NCBI GenBank assembly: GCA_023376005.1
Contig: CM042156.1
Location: forward strand, 45,835,361 to 45,899,360
DNA: 64,000 nt
Source: Doryteuthis pealeii
Taxonomy: Eukaryota > Mollusca > Cephalopoda > Myopsida > Loliginidae
Direction of reading: 5' to 3'
The position numbers and the translations under genes are program-made. Shown here piece by piece: positions 21,070 to 30,265 of the stretch (its first letter is position 1; every line of letters begins with the position of its first letter). Below the pieces are notes generated by a model that had not been told where the DNA came from, made no database searches, and worked only from the letters and a program-made list of their open reading frames with translations.

Positions 21070-21082
21070 CATATATATATAT

Positions 21083-21148
<66 letters not shown>
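21070..21148. repeat. (TA)n array
   Basis: Long TA array. In the other arm the matching array is at 63310-63368. Confidence 0.95.
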
Positions 21149-21156
<8 letters not shown>

Positions 21157-21175
21157 TATTAATATATATATATAT

Positions 21176-21300
21176 GAGGTGGAATGAAAACATCACACAA
21201 TGCTGTTAAAGAGAAAACAATTTATAATATAATCTCTTTAACAGCATTGTGTGATGTTTTCATTCCACCTTTTCATACTCATACTGTCGGATTCATTTCC
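21176..21300. mobile_element. Inverted-repeat element, tail type I, no ribozyme core
   Basis: Near-perfect arms (ggtggaatgaaaacatcac on the left, gtgatgttttcattccacc on the right) with only about 25 bases between. The tail atactgtcggattcattt follows. Absent from the other arm of C. Confidence 0.75.
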
Positions 21301-21314
21301 TTTCTTTTAACTTA

Positions 21315-21334
21315 TATATATTATATATATATAT

Positions 21335-21364
<30 letters not shown>
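21315..21364. repeat. (TA)n array
   Basis: TA array directly upstream of the ribozyme-bearing inverted repeat. Confidence 0.95.
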
Positions 21365-21365
<1 letters not shown>

Positions 21366-21388
21366 AAGATAAATCTAATGAGTCAGAC

Positions 21389-21427
21389 GAACCTACTAAA
21401 AGTTTCGCTTAATGCTCTTCAGTTCTG
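21389..21427 (-). ncRNA. Hammerhead ribozyme 5 (minus strand, left arm)
   Basis: On the minus strand the core is CUGAAGA (21416-21422). Stem II is a short GC/GC with loop AUUAA, then GAAA (21403-21406), stem III ACU/AGU with loop UUU, and U16.1, A17. Stem I would be GAAC(C)/GGUUC with one base missing next to the core. Confidence 0.6.
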
Positions 21428-21445
21428 AGATCTGACTCCGATCTC

Positions 21446-21482
21446 AGCCCTGAAGGGCATTAAGCGAAACTTTTAGTAGGTT
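21446..21482 (+). ncRNA. Hammerhead ribozyme 6 (plus strand, right arm)
   Basis: Stem I is AGCC with GGUU (4 bp with one G-U). The core reads CUGAAGG, one change at the last base. Stem II is GC/GC with loop AUUAA, then GAAA (21466-21469), stem III ACU/AGU with loop UUU, and U16.1, A17. It faces away from ribozyme 5. Confidence 0.55.
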
Positions 21483-21780
21483 CGTCTGACTCATTAGATT
21501 TATCTTTATTATTTGCTCTACTTAGGTATTGAGCACTTTTTACTTATTAGCTTTAGTCTCCTGGTGGTTTTATATGAATATATATATCTTATATATATCT
21601 ATATATATGCATATAAATTGTTTTTTCTTTTGGCCAAAATATTGTACCAATAGATTATTTTTTGTTGGTATGATTATCTTGGTCTTTTCTTTTTTCCAAA
21701 AATTTTTTCTCCCCAGTTGATGTTTGGTAGTATATTTTTACAATCAAACTATTTGCTGGGTTTTTTCTCACCGCGAGTTT

Positions 21781-21782
<2 letters not shown>

Positions 21783-21843
<61 letters not shown>
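21783..21843. repeat. (TA)n array
   Basis: TA array. In the other arm the array at 62590-62636 holds this position. Confidence 0.95.
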
Positions 21844-21845
<2 letters not shown>

Positions 21846-22029
21846 TTGAAAGGAAGGAAAAACTCAACAACGTTATTCCATAATAAATTTATTTTCGACC
21901 AAAATTGGGGCCTTTATAAATCCAAGTAGATTTAATATAGCTCCCCAAAATTTCGTCTCATCAGATGGTAGATCAAGATAATTTGAATTGCATAACTGAA
22001 AAATTTATTTCTCAAAATTTTTTTTTTTT

Positions 22030-22420
22030 TAAATTTTACAAACCGCTTGGAAAGAAAGCTGGGTTCCCACCCACTACACAAGATTGCTGCGTGCTGTCTT
22101 GAACAAATCCTGGAAGTAGCACTCCACAAAAAAGAAGCTGTATGGCCAATTACCTCCTATCACACAAACCATCCGAGATAGACGGACAATATATGTTGAA
22201 CACTGGTGGAGAAGTAACTACAAATTCATAAGTTACGTTCTCCTCTGGACACGAACCAATGAACACACAAGATTGGGTCGATCAGCAAAAAACCTACATT
22301 GATCAGCTTTGCACTGATACTAGATGCCGTGAGGAGGAACTGCCAGGAGCGATAACCAATAGGGCCGAGTGGATAGAGAGAGAGGGGGGGAGAGAGAGAG
22401 AGAGAGACCCAGATGAAGAT
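22030..22420 (+). pseudogene. Decayed LINE ORF2 C-terminus
   Basis: Conceptual reading gives TRLLRAVLNKSWK, then LYGQLPPITQTIRDRRT and later VLLWTRTNEHTRLGR, interrupted by stops and frame changes. The same C-terminal pattern, better preserved, is at 62638-62958. It matches the end of a widespread non-LTR retrotransposon reverse-transcriptase protein, probably RTE-like. The stops near 22080 and 22300 make it a pseudogene. The counterpart is 62010-62400 (minus). Confidence 0.65.
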
Positions 22421-22491
22421 GTCCAACCGCAATAGCAGCACACGCTTTAGTTAGAAGAACCGAAACATGACATTAGAATGTAATAAGAAAT

Positions 22492-22543
<52 letters not shown>

Positions 22544-22567
22544 GAGAGAGAGAGTGTGTGTGTGTGT
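22376..22567. repeat. (GA)n arrays
   Basis: Two GA-rich arrays (22376-22408 and 22496-22554) followed by a short GT run. Confidence 0.9.
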
Positions 22568-22930
22568 ATCATGGAAATCCGTGCAGTCAGCACGGCCTAA
22601 TGATAATAATGATGATGAATATTATTGTGTTAGATAATTAGAGGATGAGATAAATTATTTTAGAGGAAGTGCGTAATTTTTATCTTTCGAACTGTTTTCA
22701 TCTTTATCATGATATATAAAAACACAACTTTTCGGCCGTTGTATTCTCTGACCTTTTTCAGGTGTCCCTTGCTTATCCGAGCATAACAATAATTCAACTT
22801 GGGAAATCATTTTGAATTGTTTGACTGTTGAGTAATTCATAAAGATCTCACCCAAATAATAACGCCATTGTTTTTTGAACGCCCATCAATCCGAGAAGCG
22901 TCGCGAAAAGCGTCACGAGAAGCGTCACGA
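22568..22930. other. Interval without recognised gene
   Basis: Includes a triple small repeat agaagcgtcacg / gaaaagcgtcacg around 22890-22935. Conserved in the other arm (61480-61800). No gene recognised. Confidence 0.4.
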
Positions 22931-22945
22931 TAATTTAGTAAAAAG

Positions 22946-22949
<4 letters not shown>

Positions 22950-22993
<44 letters not shown>
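22950..22993. repeat. (TA)n array
   Basis: TA array; matched at 61400-61455. Confidence 0.95.
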
Positions 22994-22997
<4 letters not shown>

Positions 22998-23089
22998 TAT
23001 TAGTGTTTGTTGGAAATTCGAAGCGTAAAATCCAGTGGTATCAGTTATTATCCGATATTTTAAATTTTAACGTATTCTACTTTAAAAAA

Positions 23090-23093
<4 letters not shown>

Positions 23094-23131
<38 letters not shown>

Positions 23132-23478
23132 ACCTACATGAGTCAGACGCTGTCTAACTAGGTTTCAGCTGAATGGTTCTTCCGGATAAGAACTATTCGG
23201 GTGAAACCTAGGTAGATAGTGTCATGTAGCTCCCCATAATGATGCTCTACTCAATGTATTGAGCACTTTTTACATTTATCTTAGAAAACTCCTCCGGTGT
23301 TTTTTTTTCTTTCTTTCTTTCTTTTGGCCACTACATACGGTACTGATGATTATTTTCAGAAAGTACGGGTATGATGGTCTTTTCTGTTTTAAATTTTTTC
23401 CCCAGATGTCAGTTTGAAAATATTTTTCATTTTGAAAAACTGAATTATCTGGGGGTTTCCCACACCGGTAGAGTTTAG
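23094..23478. mobile_element. TA array plus inverted-repeat element, tail type II
   Basis: TA array 23094-23127, then arms acatgagtcagacgctgtct and its partner around 23215, then the tail gctctactcaatgtattgag (23243) to 23478. It keeps GTGAAACCTAGGTAG, the 3' half of a hammerhead with a palindromic stem III, but no CUGANGA core. The copy in the other arm is at 61020-61320. Confidence 0.75.
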
Positions 23479-23559
23479 AAGTAAAAAATAATTGAAGATA
23501 TCCAAAAAATTAGAATTTGAATAGTAAGAGAAGGGAAAATCGTTAGTGGTGTTCATGAT

Positions 23560-23669
23560 TAAAACATAAACAAATCAATTATGGAAGACCAAAACAATCA
23601 ATGGATCTGCGAGACTAACTTTTTTTATCCCACCCTCTATCCCAGGTAACGACGGGTAGCCGTTTCTAG
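23560..23669 (+). mobile_element. Helitron-type 3' terminus, family 2
   Basis: A hairpin ctatccc (23637-23643) with gggtag (23654-23659) is followed by CTAG at 23666-23669 and T. The following bases (tatagaataaagc) are satellite sequence, so the element abuts the satellite at an A/T target. Confidence 0.55.
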
Positions 23670-25235
23670 TATAGAATAAAGCTTAAGCAAAGCAATTACC
23701 TTATTCGTATTTTATTACATATAGTATCTTTTGATGTTCCCTAACTTGTCTGAAAGATTTTGAAGCTTATTTAATATTCAATATATGGTGTAGCGATGTC
23801 AAACATACTTGCCTCTCCCCGGATCAGTTCACTATAAATAGTAAGGAATCTTCACTATAACTGGACCACAGCTAATTTATATTGAATAAAAATCCTATGT
23901 AAATCAATTACCTAGTTAGCCTCTTATTGCACTACCTGTTATCTAACTTGATTCCGTAATGTGGTGAAGTCAAATATATTTGTCTCCCCATGGATCAGTT
24001 CACTATAAATACTAAACAGTCTTCACCTTAACTGGACCACAGTTAAGTTATACGTATTTTACCAACCACTCTGCATACATAGTGGCGAAGTCAAACAAAG
24101 TTATCCCCCCCCCCTGGATCAGTTTACTGTACATACTAAAAGAATCTTCACCTTAACTGGACCACAGTTAAGTTATACTGAATGAAGCTTAAGTAAAGCA
24201 ATTACCTTGTTCATATTTTATTACATATGGTATCGTTTGATGTCCCTAACTTGTCTGAAAGGTTTTGAAGCTTATGTAATATTCAATATAAGGTGTAGCG
24301 ATGTCAAACATACTTTCCTCTCCCCGGATCAGTTCACTATAAATACTAAATAATCCCTCACCTAAATAATTACGAAGATTTTATTTATATTCCAAGATAT
24401 TTAAAAATTAAAATATACATAGAAATAGCATTGAAATTCTTCTTCAAAATGTCTAGTATTTGTGAATCTCAGAAGTACATAAATCAATACACTAGGTATA
24501 TTTTGTATCACCCCTCTACCCAAGCGACACTGGGTAGTCCCTTCTAGTACTGAATAAAGTTTAAGTAAAGCAATTACTTTGTTCGTCTTTTATTACAATA
24601 CCTGTTATTTAATTTTATTGTGAGGAAGTCGAACATAGTTATCTTTCCCTGTATCAGTTCACTGAATTCTGTTATTTAATTTTATTCCATACTATGAGGA
24701 AGTCGAACATAGTTATCTCCCCCTGTATCAGTTCACTGAATTCTAAAAGACTCTTCACCTTAACTGGACCACAGTTAAGTTATACTGAATAAAGCTTAAG
24801 CAAAGTAATTACCTTGTCTTTTATTACATATGGTATATTTTGAAAGATTTTAAAGCTCATGTATTCTATGAGGAAATCGAACATAGTTATCTCTCCCTGT
24901 ATCAGTTCACTGAATTCTAAAAGACTCTTCAACTTAACTGGACCACAGTTAAGTAATACTGAATGAAGCTTAAGTAAAGCAATTACCTTGTTCGTATTTT
25001 ATTACATATAGTATCTTTTGATGTTCCCTAACTTGTCTGAAAGGTTTTGAAGCTTATGTAATATTCAATATATGGTGTAGCGATGTCAAACTTACTTGCC
25101 TCTCCCCGGATCAGTTCACTATAAATACTTAATACTAAATAATCCCTCGTCTAAACTGAACCATAGTTAACTTATATTGAATAAAGCTTGAATAAAGCAA
25201 TTACTCAGTTCGTCTTTTATTACAAGTCTAAACTG
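23670..25235 (+). repeat. Satellite array with variable units
   Basis: Eight occurrences of (g)gatcagttcact or gtatcagttcact (about 23821, 23992, 24117, 24326, 24652, 24726, 24899, 25108) alternate with gaataaagcttaagtaaagc, cttaactggaccacagttaa and taacttgtctgaaag. Spacing varies from about 75 to 330 bp through internal deletions and one Helitron insertion. The mirror copy is at 59030-60710, also with eight motifs. Confidence 0.85.
24360..24547 (+). mobile_element. Helitron-type element inside the satellite
   Basis: It ends with the 7-bp hairpin ctaccca (24516-24522) with tgggtag (24531-24537), then six bases, CTAG (24544-24547) and T. The satellite resumes at once with tactgaataaag. Uninterrupted units read gttatactgaataaag, which places the insertion between A and T. 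The 5' boundary near 24360 is approximate. Confidence 0.6.
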
Positions 25236-25277
25236 AATACAAAGATTTTAAAAAGAAAGGGATCGCACTAATGCAGT

Positions 25278-25409
25278 TCAAGAACGGACATATATTTTGT
25301 TCCAACCTAATTTTATGTTCTTTTTGTACGTACAAAAACTGAATGAAAAATTCAGTTGTAGGCAAATAGCTTTGTATAAATATCTACAATCCCCTTCAAA
25401 AGGCAATTC

Positions 25410-25471
<62 letters not shown>

Positions 25472-25655
25472 CTTGACAACAAGTGAAGCTCGGCGTCAAG
25501 CCTTTGCCCGTAAACGACCACCCATATCGTCTCCAAACATATCGTCTCTTTGTACACGCGCGTGGACGAATGGCCGCCCAGGTTGTACTTTTCTTATATT
25601 TATGCGAAGTGCGGCGATAAATAAATTGTCCAGCCAAGCAATTTGTCTCTGTTAA
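25278..25655 (-). other. Conserved frame next to an AAT array, both C arms
   Basis: The minus strand encodes a basic 50-residue stretch (MAGQFIYRRTSHKYKKSTTW...) that runs into poly-asparagine from the trinucleotide array (25410-25471). The same frame is open at 58632-58982 in the other arm, but agreement between two copies of one duplication is weak evidence for a gene. The low-complexity end argues against a real protein. Function unknown. Confidence 0.3.
25410..25471. repeat. (TTA)n microsatellite
   Basis: Trinucleotide array; it is (AAT)n at about 58799-58846 in the other arm and shorter there. Confidence 0.97.
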
Positions 25656-25796
25656 TTACCTTTACACAAAGATGGCGTGACTTGTGTGTTGGTATCTTTC
25701 GAAAATTGTTCAGGGTTGATCTTTAACCGGATTGGAATCTTGTTTCAAATCAGTGATAATTGGGCGCCTTATTTTTGGAATTATTTGATGAATGTA

Positions 25797-25838
25797 CAAG
25801 AAGAAGAAAGAAGAAGAAGAAGAAGAAGAAGAAGAAGA
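25797..25838. repeat. (GAA)n microsatellite
   Basis: Trinucleotide array, matched by TTC at 58438-58471. Confidence 0.95.
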
Positions 25839-25992
25839 CACATACTAGAAATAGGGAAGGTCCAGTACTGAAAATATTCAAATAAATGTTTGTAATTGAA
25901 TAACGGCAACAAAACCCGAAAGGAGGAAACACATTAAAAATATAGATAAATTATATAGATAAATAAAAACATTATAAAAAAGCAAAACAAAC

Positions 25993-26024
<32 letters not shown>

Positions 26025-26310
26025 TAACTTGTTCATGCGTGGAAATCCTGAAAATGATGTTAATGATTATATAAAATAAACTTCCGAGGGACTTGTGTGA
26101 TAAAATCATGGTAGTTTTTGTTTGTTTTTTGTTTTTGTGTTTGCAACCAACTCAAGAGATTTAGAAGCATTCTTGTTTAATTTGTTTTAATTGGTAGATT
26201 TTAGCGGCATGTCAAACCGTCTAGGGTTATTTCATGCCTAGGGATTAGGGAACTGCAATCATTGTACGTTCATATTTACATTTTTATGTAGTTGTTTATC
26301 AAGGGCTATT

Positions 26311-26312
<2 letters not shown>
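25839..26312. other. Interval without recognised gene
   Basis: Contains an AAC array (about 25990-26025) and AT-rich sequence. The mirror is at 57968-58437. Confidence 0.4.

Positions 26313-26360
<48 letters not shown>
26313..26360. repeat. (TA)n array
   Basis: Pure TA array upstream of the SINE. Confidence 0.95.
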
Positions 26361-26364
<4 letters not shown>

Positions 26365-26638
26365 AACCCCTCCACACGAGAAGGATGCGACACAAGGTCA
26401 GTTTCTTAAGCGGAGTTCAACAGGTTTGAATTCAGAGTTTTCCTTCTCCTAGACCGGTTGCCTAACCAAGGTTAAAGAGCCCAGTCTGCCCTACTATTTA
26501 CCCATGGCTGAAAGGAGAGTAGGATTCATACCTTTCCAAAGAGTATTAGCGCTAAGTTAAATGTAATTACCACGTCCAGGATTTGAACTCGGGGCGACAA
26601 GTCCATTTCCCAATGACTTTAACCATTACACCACGCGC

Positions 26639-26640
<2 letters not shown>
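26361..26640 (-). mobile_element. tRNA-derived SINE present in only one C arm
   Basis: On the minus strand the head gcgcgtggtgtaatggttaa (A-box) and gagttcaaatcc (B-box) is followed by the body with ggtaaccggtctaggag and ttgtgtcgcatcc. At the matching place in the other arm (around 57925-57967) there is only a TA array. Confidence 0.75.
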
Positions 26641-26681
<41 letters not shown>

Positions 26682-26692
26682 TATATATATAT

Positions 26693-26735
<43 letters not shown>

Positions 26736-26752
26736 TTTCGACACCAGCTCAT

Positions 26753-26800
<48 letters not shown>
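26641..26800. repeat. (TA)n arrays
   Basis: TA arrays at 26643-26732 and 26760-26797 around the word cgacaccagctcatagtagc. That word recurs in opposite orientation at about 26890-26915, making a short inverted repeat. Confidence 0.9.
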
Positions 26801-26805
<5 letters not shown>

Positions 26806-27017
26806 TGTGTCTGTGTGCAGAAGAATGTGGTGTTTACGAAAAAGTTTGCCTTAGTCATAAGAATGTTTACAAATGGGTTAGACATAGGTTTGCTACTATG
26901 AGCTGGTGTCGAAAAGACAGAACAAGTCGTGAAAAAACACTAACTCTTAGGGCGCAGCGGTTATCAAAGAACGGGCACCTTATATATTGAATGACCCTCG
27001 CGTATTCCTATATATAC

Positions 27018-27070
<53 letters not shown>

Positions 27071-27845
27071 CACCGGATACCGTCTAGAGGACTTATCAAG
27101 AGCGGTGGCCCTTAGGGACGGATAGCGAGATATGTAGATAGATATAAAGAGAGAGACAAACAGACAGACAGAGAAAGCCAAGTAAATCCATGCTGTCAGG
27201 ACGACTTTTTGATCAGGATGATGGTGATTATGATGATCCTTCTTTGAAACCAAACATTAATTTCACCTTTATATTTGAAAAGATATTTTGTTATTTATCT
27301 GTTTCTTTAAGTCAATCTTAATAAAACAAAAATGGGCGTCAATCTTTTGCTCTAAAAATATTATGTCATGAATATAAAGTTGTATGAATTTCATTCCCTT
27401 GACTATTCTCGTCGTAAACATATTCATATTTCATAATGTATATTGTGAAATTAATACAAACAAAGCCTTGTGCATTTCAAAATGGCTCACATTTCGACAA
27501 TGACGAGAGTTCATCTTCTTTTAGTGTTACATATCGGATAGTCATAGCCCATCATTTTTGAAAGGAAGTGTAGTTTAGATTTTAGAATTAACAGTAACTC
27601 GATGGAAAATCACCGAGTGTTTGATTGACAAAGTTTCACCCCGAGTTCATTCTGAGGCAGGACTCTTATTGGTTTAGAGAGTTACGTGTTCAGATGAGTC
27701 TTAGGAAAAGTAGGAGTTACTCAGAGTGTTGGGCAGTCGTGTTCTGCATCTGTCTGATTATTCCCGCGTGTGTGGTTAAAATTGTATCGGGTAATAAAGA
27801 GAAAAGCTTTTTACGGTAAAATTTATCTGTGTTGTCTCCATGATA
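26801..27845. other. Interval without recognised gene, shared by both arms
   Basis: Contains a GT array (27032-27067). The rest is shared with about 56700-57660. The open frame at 27625-27819 is not supported by any recognisable domain. Confidence 0.4.
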
Positions 27846-28484
27846 TCTTATTATAATGGAGATTGTGGGTTTGTTTGTCTGTAACCGAAACTATATTACT
27901 ATACAAGTCACAATTCTCTTTGTTATTTACATCACATTTACCATGATTTTATTTTTATTTATACCTCAATTATTAATAAAATTGTTTTACAATACTTATA
28001 ATGTTGACCATCACTACATACTATTAACATGCAATTGTATTTATATATACAACAAAATAGAGATTTATAGTATGAATGGAAAGGTTTATTTGCATATTGA
28101 TCTTAAAAATTTGATTTCAATAAATATATGCTTAGTATTATAGATTTCTAATTGTTTGATTTTATCTTAATGAATATGAGCAAAAATCTCTTCAACAAAT
28201 CTTAAAAGAAATCCCTTAACAAGAAGAAATAACTAATATTATTCTTTACTTCCTATTTTAACTAAACAGTTAAATTAGGAAAATTTACCAATGAAAGACG
28301 GGAGTAACGGAAAATGATGGAAGAGTTGGTTTCAAAGTTGTTCTATTTTTCAATCATACCCCCTCTGTTCCAAATCTTTTTATCTACATTCTTATTCAGT
28401 TTCATTAGCCTTTCTAATTCAATATGATATTTTATTATATTAAAACTTAAATACTTGCATCCGGAGGGTGCATATATTTGCTAG
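27846..28484 (+). mobile_element. Non-autonomous Helitron, family 1 (639 bp)
   Basis: Starts TC and ends CTAG. The 3' hairpin gcatcc (28457-28462) with gggtgc (28466-28471), loop gga, lies nine bases before CTAG. It sits exactly between A (27845) and T (28485). The other arm of C has the unfilled site: its complement reads ccatgata|taaaac at 56702/56703. The AT-rich interior has no Rep/helicase frame; the open frame at 27856-28143 is low-complexity. Confidence 0.85.
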
Positions 28485-28494
28485 TAAAACTAAT

Positions 28495-28672
28495 AAAGAT
28501 GGAACGCAGAGAAGAAGCAGACAATCCCGATGGAAGGTGTCCAACTCGACCCGAAAGAAAAACCTTGATACGAACCGTTAAAAGAGAGAGAAGCAGAACC
28601 CGATAGTAGCGAATCTAAGCAGACGACTATCCAACACTATTTTCATCAGGACACGACTGAACACTGAAAATG
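28495..28672 (+). other. Short conserved frame with PIP-box-like end
   Basis: Reads MERREADNPDG... in the other arm (56501-56758, minus), where it is open to ...SKQTTIQHYFHQDTTEH and stop. QTTIQHYF fits the PCNA-interaction pattern Q-x-x-I-x-x-aromatic-aromatic. This left-arm copy carries small frame breaks. It could be the tail of a transposase or of a host exon; function unknown. Confidence 0.3.
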
Positions 28673-28728
28673 TTATAGCTTAACACGTTGTCTACGTTTG
28701 CTCAAATGGTAGTTTCTCCTCGCTGGCA

Positions 28729-28801
28729 TTGACGGTGTAAATGAAAAACATGTCCTTTCTTAATCGAGATCAAAAAGGGGTGCCTAAAGGTAATATGGTC
28801 C
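28729..28801 (+). mobile_element. Half-copy of the palindromic MITE
   Basis: Right half only, from ttgacggtgtaaatg to taatatggtcc. Confidence 0.7.
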
Positions 28802-28923
28802 GAATTGCTCTATGGACCACTAGAATATCACCGTGGACCCCCAATTCGGTATTTTTTGTGTGTACCCTCAGTAATGTTACATGGACCCCGTGGCTCCATG
28901 TGGACCCCTGTTGAGAACCACTG
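28802..28923 (-). mobile_element. hAT-like end fragment
   Basis: The complement starts CAGTGGTTCTCAAC, the well-known terminal motif of many hAT (Charlie-type) elements, at 28923. The frame MLYGPLEYHRG... through here is a by-product; it recurs only because the element is copied (48031, 48418, 56245). Confidence 0.65.
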
Positions 28924-28984
28924 GTCTACACATATGTTACACACAGACACAGACCCCCAGCTGAACATGTACAAAGACGACCAG

Positions 28985-29057
28985 TTGACGGTGTAAATGA
29001 AAAACATGTCCTTTCTTAATCGAGATCAAAAAGGAGTGCCTAAAGGTAGTATGGTCC
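28985..29057 (+). mobile_element. Half-copy of the palindromic MITE
   Basis: Same right half and orientation as 28729-28801, so the hAT fragment lies between two direct half-MITEs. Confidence 0.7.
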
Positions 29058-29257
29058 AATATCTGCACTAGCAAATAAATGAATAAATAAAAAAGCAATA
29101 CCTGTACCATTCAAAAATCAAAATAATCAACTATGTGTGGCATATGAACACTGAAAATGTTCTACCTACGTTTCCTCAAATGACAGTTTCTCCTCGTTGG
29201 CATTACCACATTTCCTTTATTGAATCAATTTGGAAAATATTGCTGGTACACGAAGAA

Positions 29258-29564
29258 TTAATGAATGTGAGCAAAATTTCGGTGATAAATCTTAAAAGAA
29301 ATTCATTAACAAGAAGGAATAATAGTAATTTTATTCTTTACTTCCTATTTTAACTAAATAGTTAAATTATGAAAATTTAGCAATGTAAGACGGGAGTGAT
29401 GGAAGAGTAAGTTTCAGTTGTTCTATTTTTTATTATACCCCACTCTGTTTCAAATCTTTTTATCTGCATTCTTATTTAGTTTCATTAGCCTTTCTAATTT
29501 AATATGATATTTTATTACATTAAAACTTAAATACTTGAACCCGAAGGGTCCATATATTTGTTAG
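29258..29564 (+). mobile_element. Helitron family 1, 3' fragment
   Basis: Homologous to the 3' half of 27846-28484 and 31100-31718, ending gaacccgaagggtcc...TTAG followed by T (CTAG changed to TTAG). Confidence 0.6.
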
Positions 29565-30094
29565 TCTGAATAATACAAATTATCTAAAAAAATTCAGACA
29601 AATAATTTTGAAATAGAATGTAAATCTCGTCATGGTCGAAGGGAGAATATTACATTATCTGATGATTCTTGAACCGTTTATTTTCGGGAAATTAGAATTG
29701 ATAGTTTTTGGACAATTGAGAGAATTTAGCAATTATAATTTGGTCCACGGAACAATAGATTAAAATTTGGAAAATATTGCTGGTACACGAGTGGGCCAAT
29801 AATGTACCACGCCTCTGTGGTATAATATGATACCAACACGTGTAAGGCAATGGAAAATTGACTGTGGTACGTGTTGGTACACATTTGGCGCGCGTCTTCA
29901 TCAGTGATTTATTTATGATCTGTATCTATTTCATGAAATGGACTCTCTTGTCGATTTCGACACATGAGGATTCATTCAATGAACAAACCACGCAGTTTTG
30001 TTTTATAGTTGTGAAGGCGTGTGTTGGACCATCCACACTTTTTGGCACAGTCGATAGGAAAGAATTGGTGCACAAGGAATGCCACAAACCCAAT
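29565..30094. other. Duplicated unique-looking block, no gene recognised
   Basis: 29565-29767 recurs at 31719-31920 and 48931-49140. 29768-30290 recurs at about 49141-49680 and inverted at 55400-55930. No convincing coding exon. Confidence 0.5.
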
Positions 30095-30265
30095 CAACGA
30101 CTGATCTCAGGTTTTTCCAATTCAGAGTTTTCCTTTTTCTGAACTGCTTACCTATCCAAATTTAAAGAGCCCAATCTGCCCTACTATTTTACCCATAACT
30201 GGAGGGAGAATATATGGATTCATAACTTTCCCAAGGGTATTAGTGCTATGTGAAATGCAAACAGC
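30095..30265 (-). mobile_element. SINE body fragment
   Basis: Shares gagttttcctttt, ttaaagagcccaatctgccc and catttcacatagcac (complement) with the SINEs at 19330 and 26361. Confidence 0.55.

Larger units (their letters stand above)
21365..21785. mobile_element. Inverted-repeat element with two divergent hammerheads and tail type II
   Basis: Arms of about 65 bp: aaagataaatctaatgagtc pairs with gactcattagatttatctt. The tail starts gctctacttaggtattgagc at 21519 and continues for about 260 bp to the next TA array, matching the tail at 23243-23478. It is missing from the corresponding place in the other arm of C. Confidence 0.8.

Noticed and set aside
20825..21196. Frames with Tyr-Ile repeats, here and at 17706, 26583, 26643, 21655 and others
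   Set aside because: Translations of TA arrays.
23128..23235. Complete hammerhead in this hairpin element
   Set aside because: GAAACCTAGGTAG matches the 3' half with palindromic stem III, but no CUGANGA core lies upstream in either arm copy.
24117..25235. CRISPR-like array of short repeats
   Set aside because: Spacing is irregular, the intervening sequence is itself repeated, and the context is eukaryotic.
28805..28996. 63-codon frame conserved in three or four places
   Set aside because: Conservation comes from copying of the hAT-like fragment; the DNA carries the hAT terminal motif and no transposase domain.
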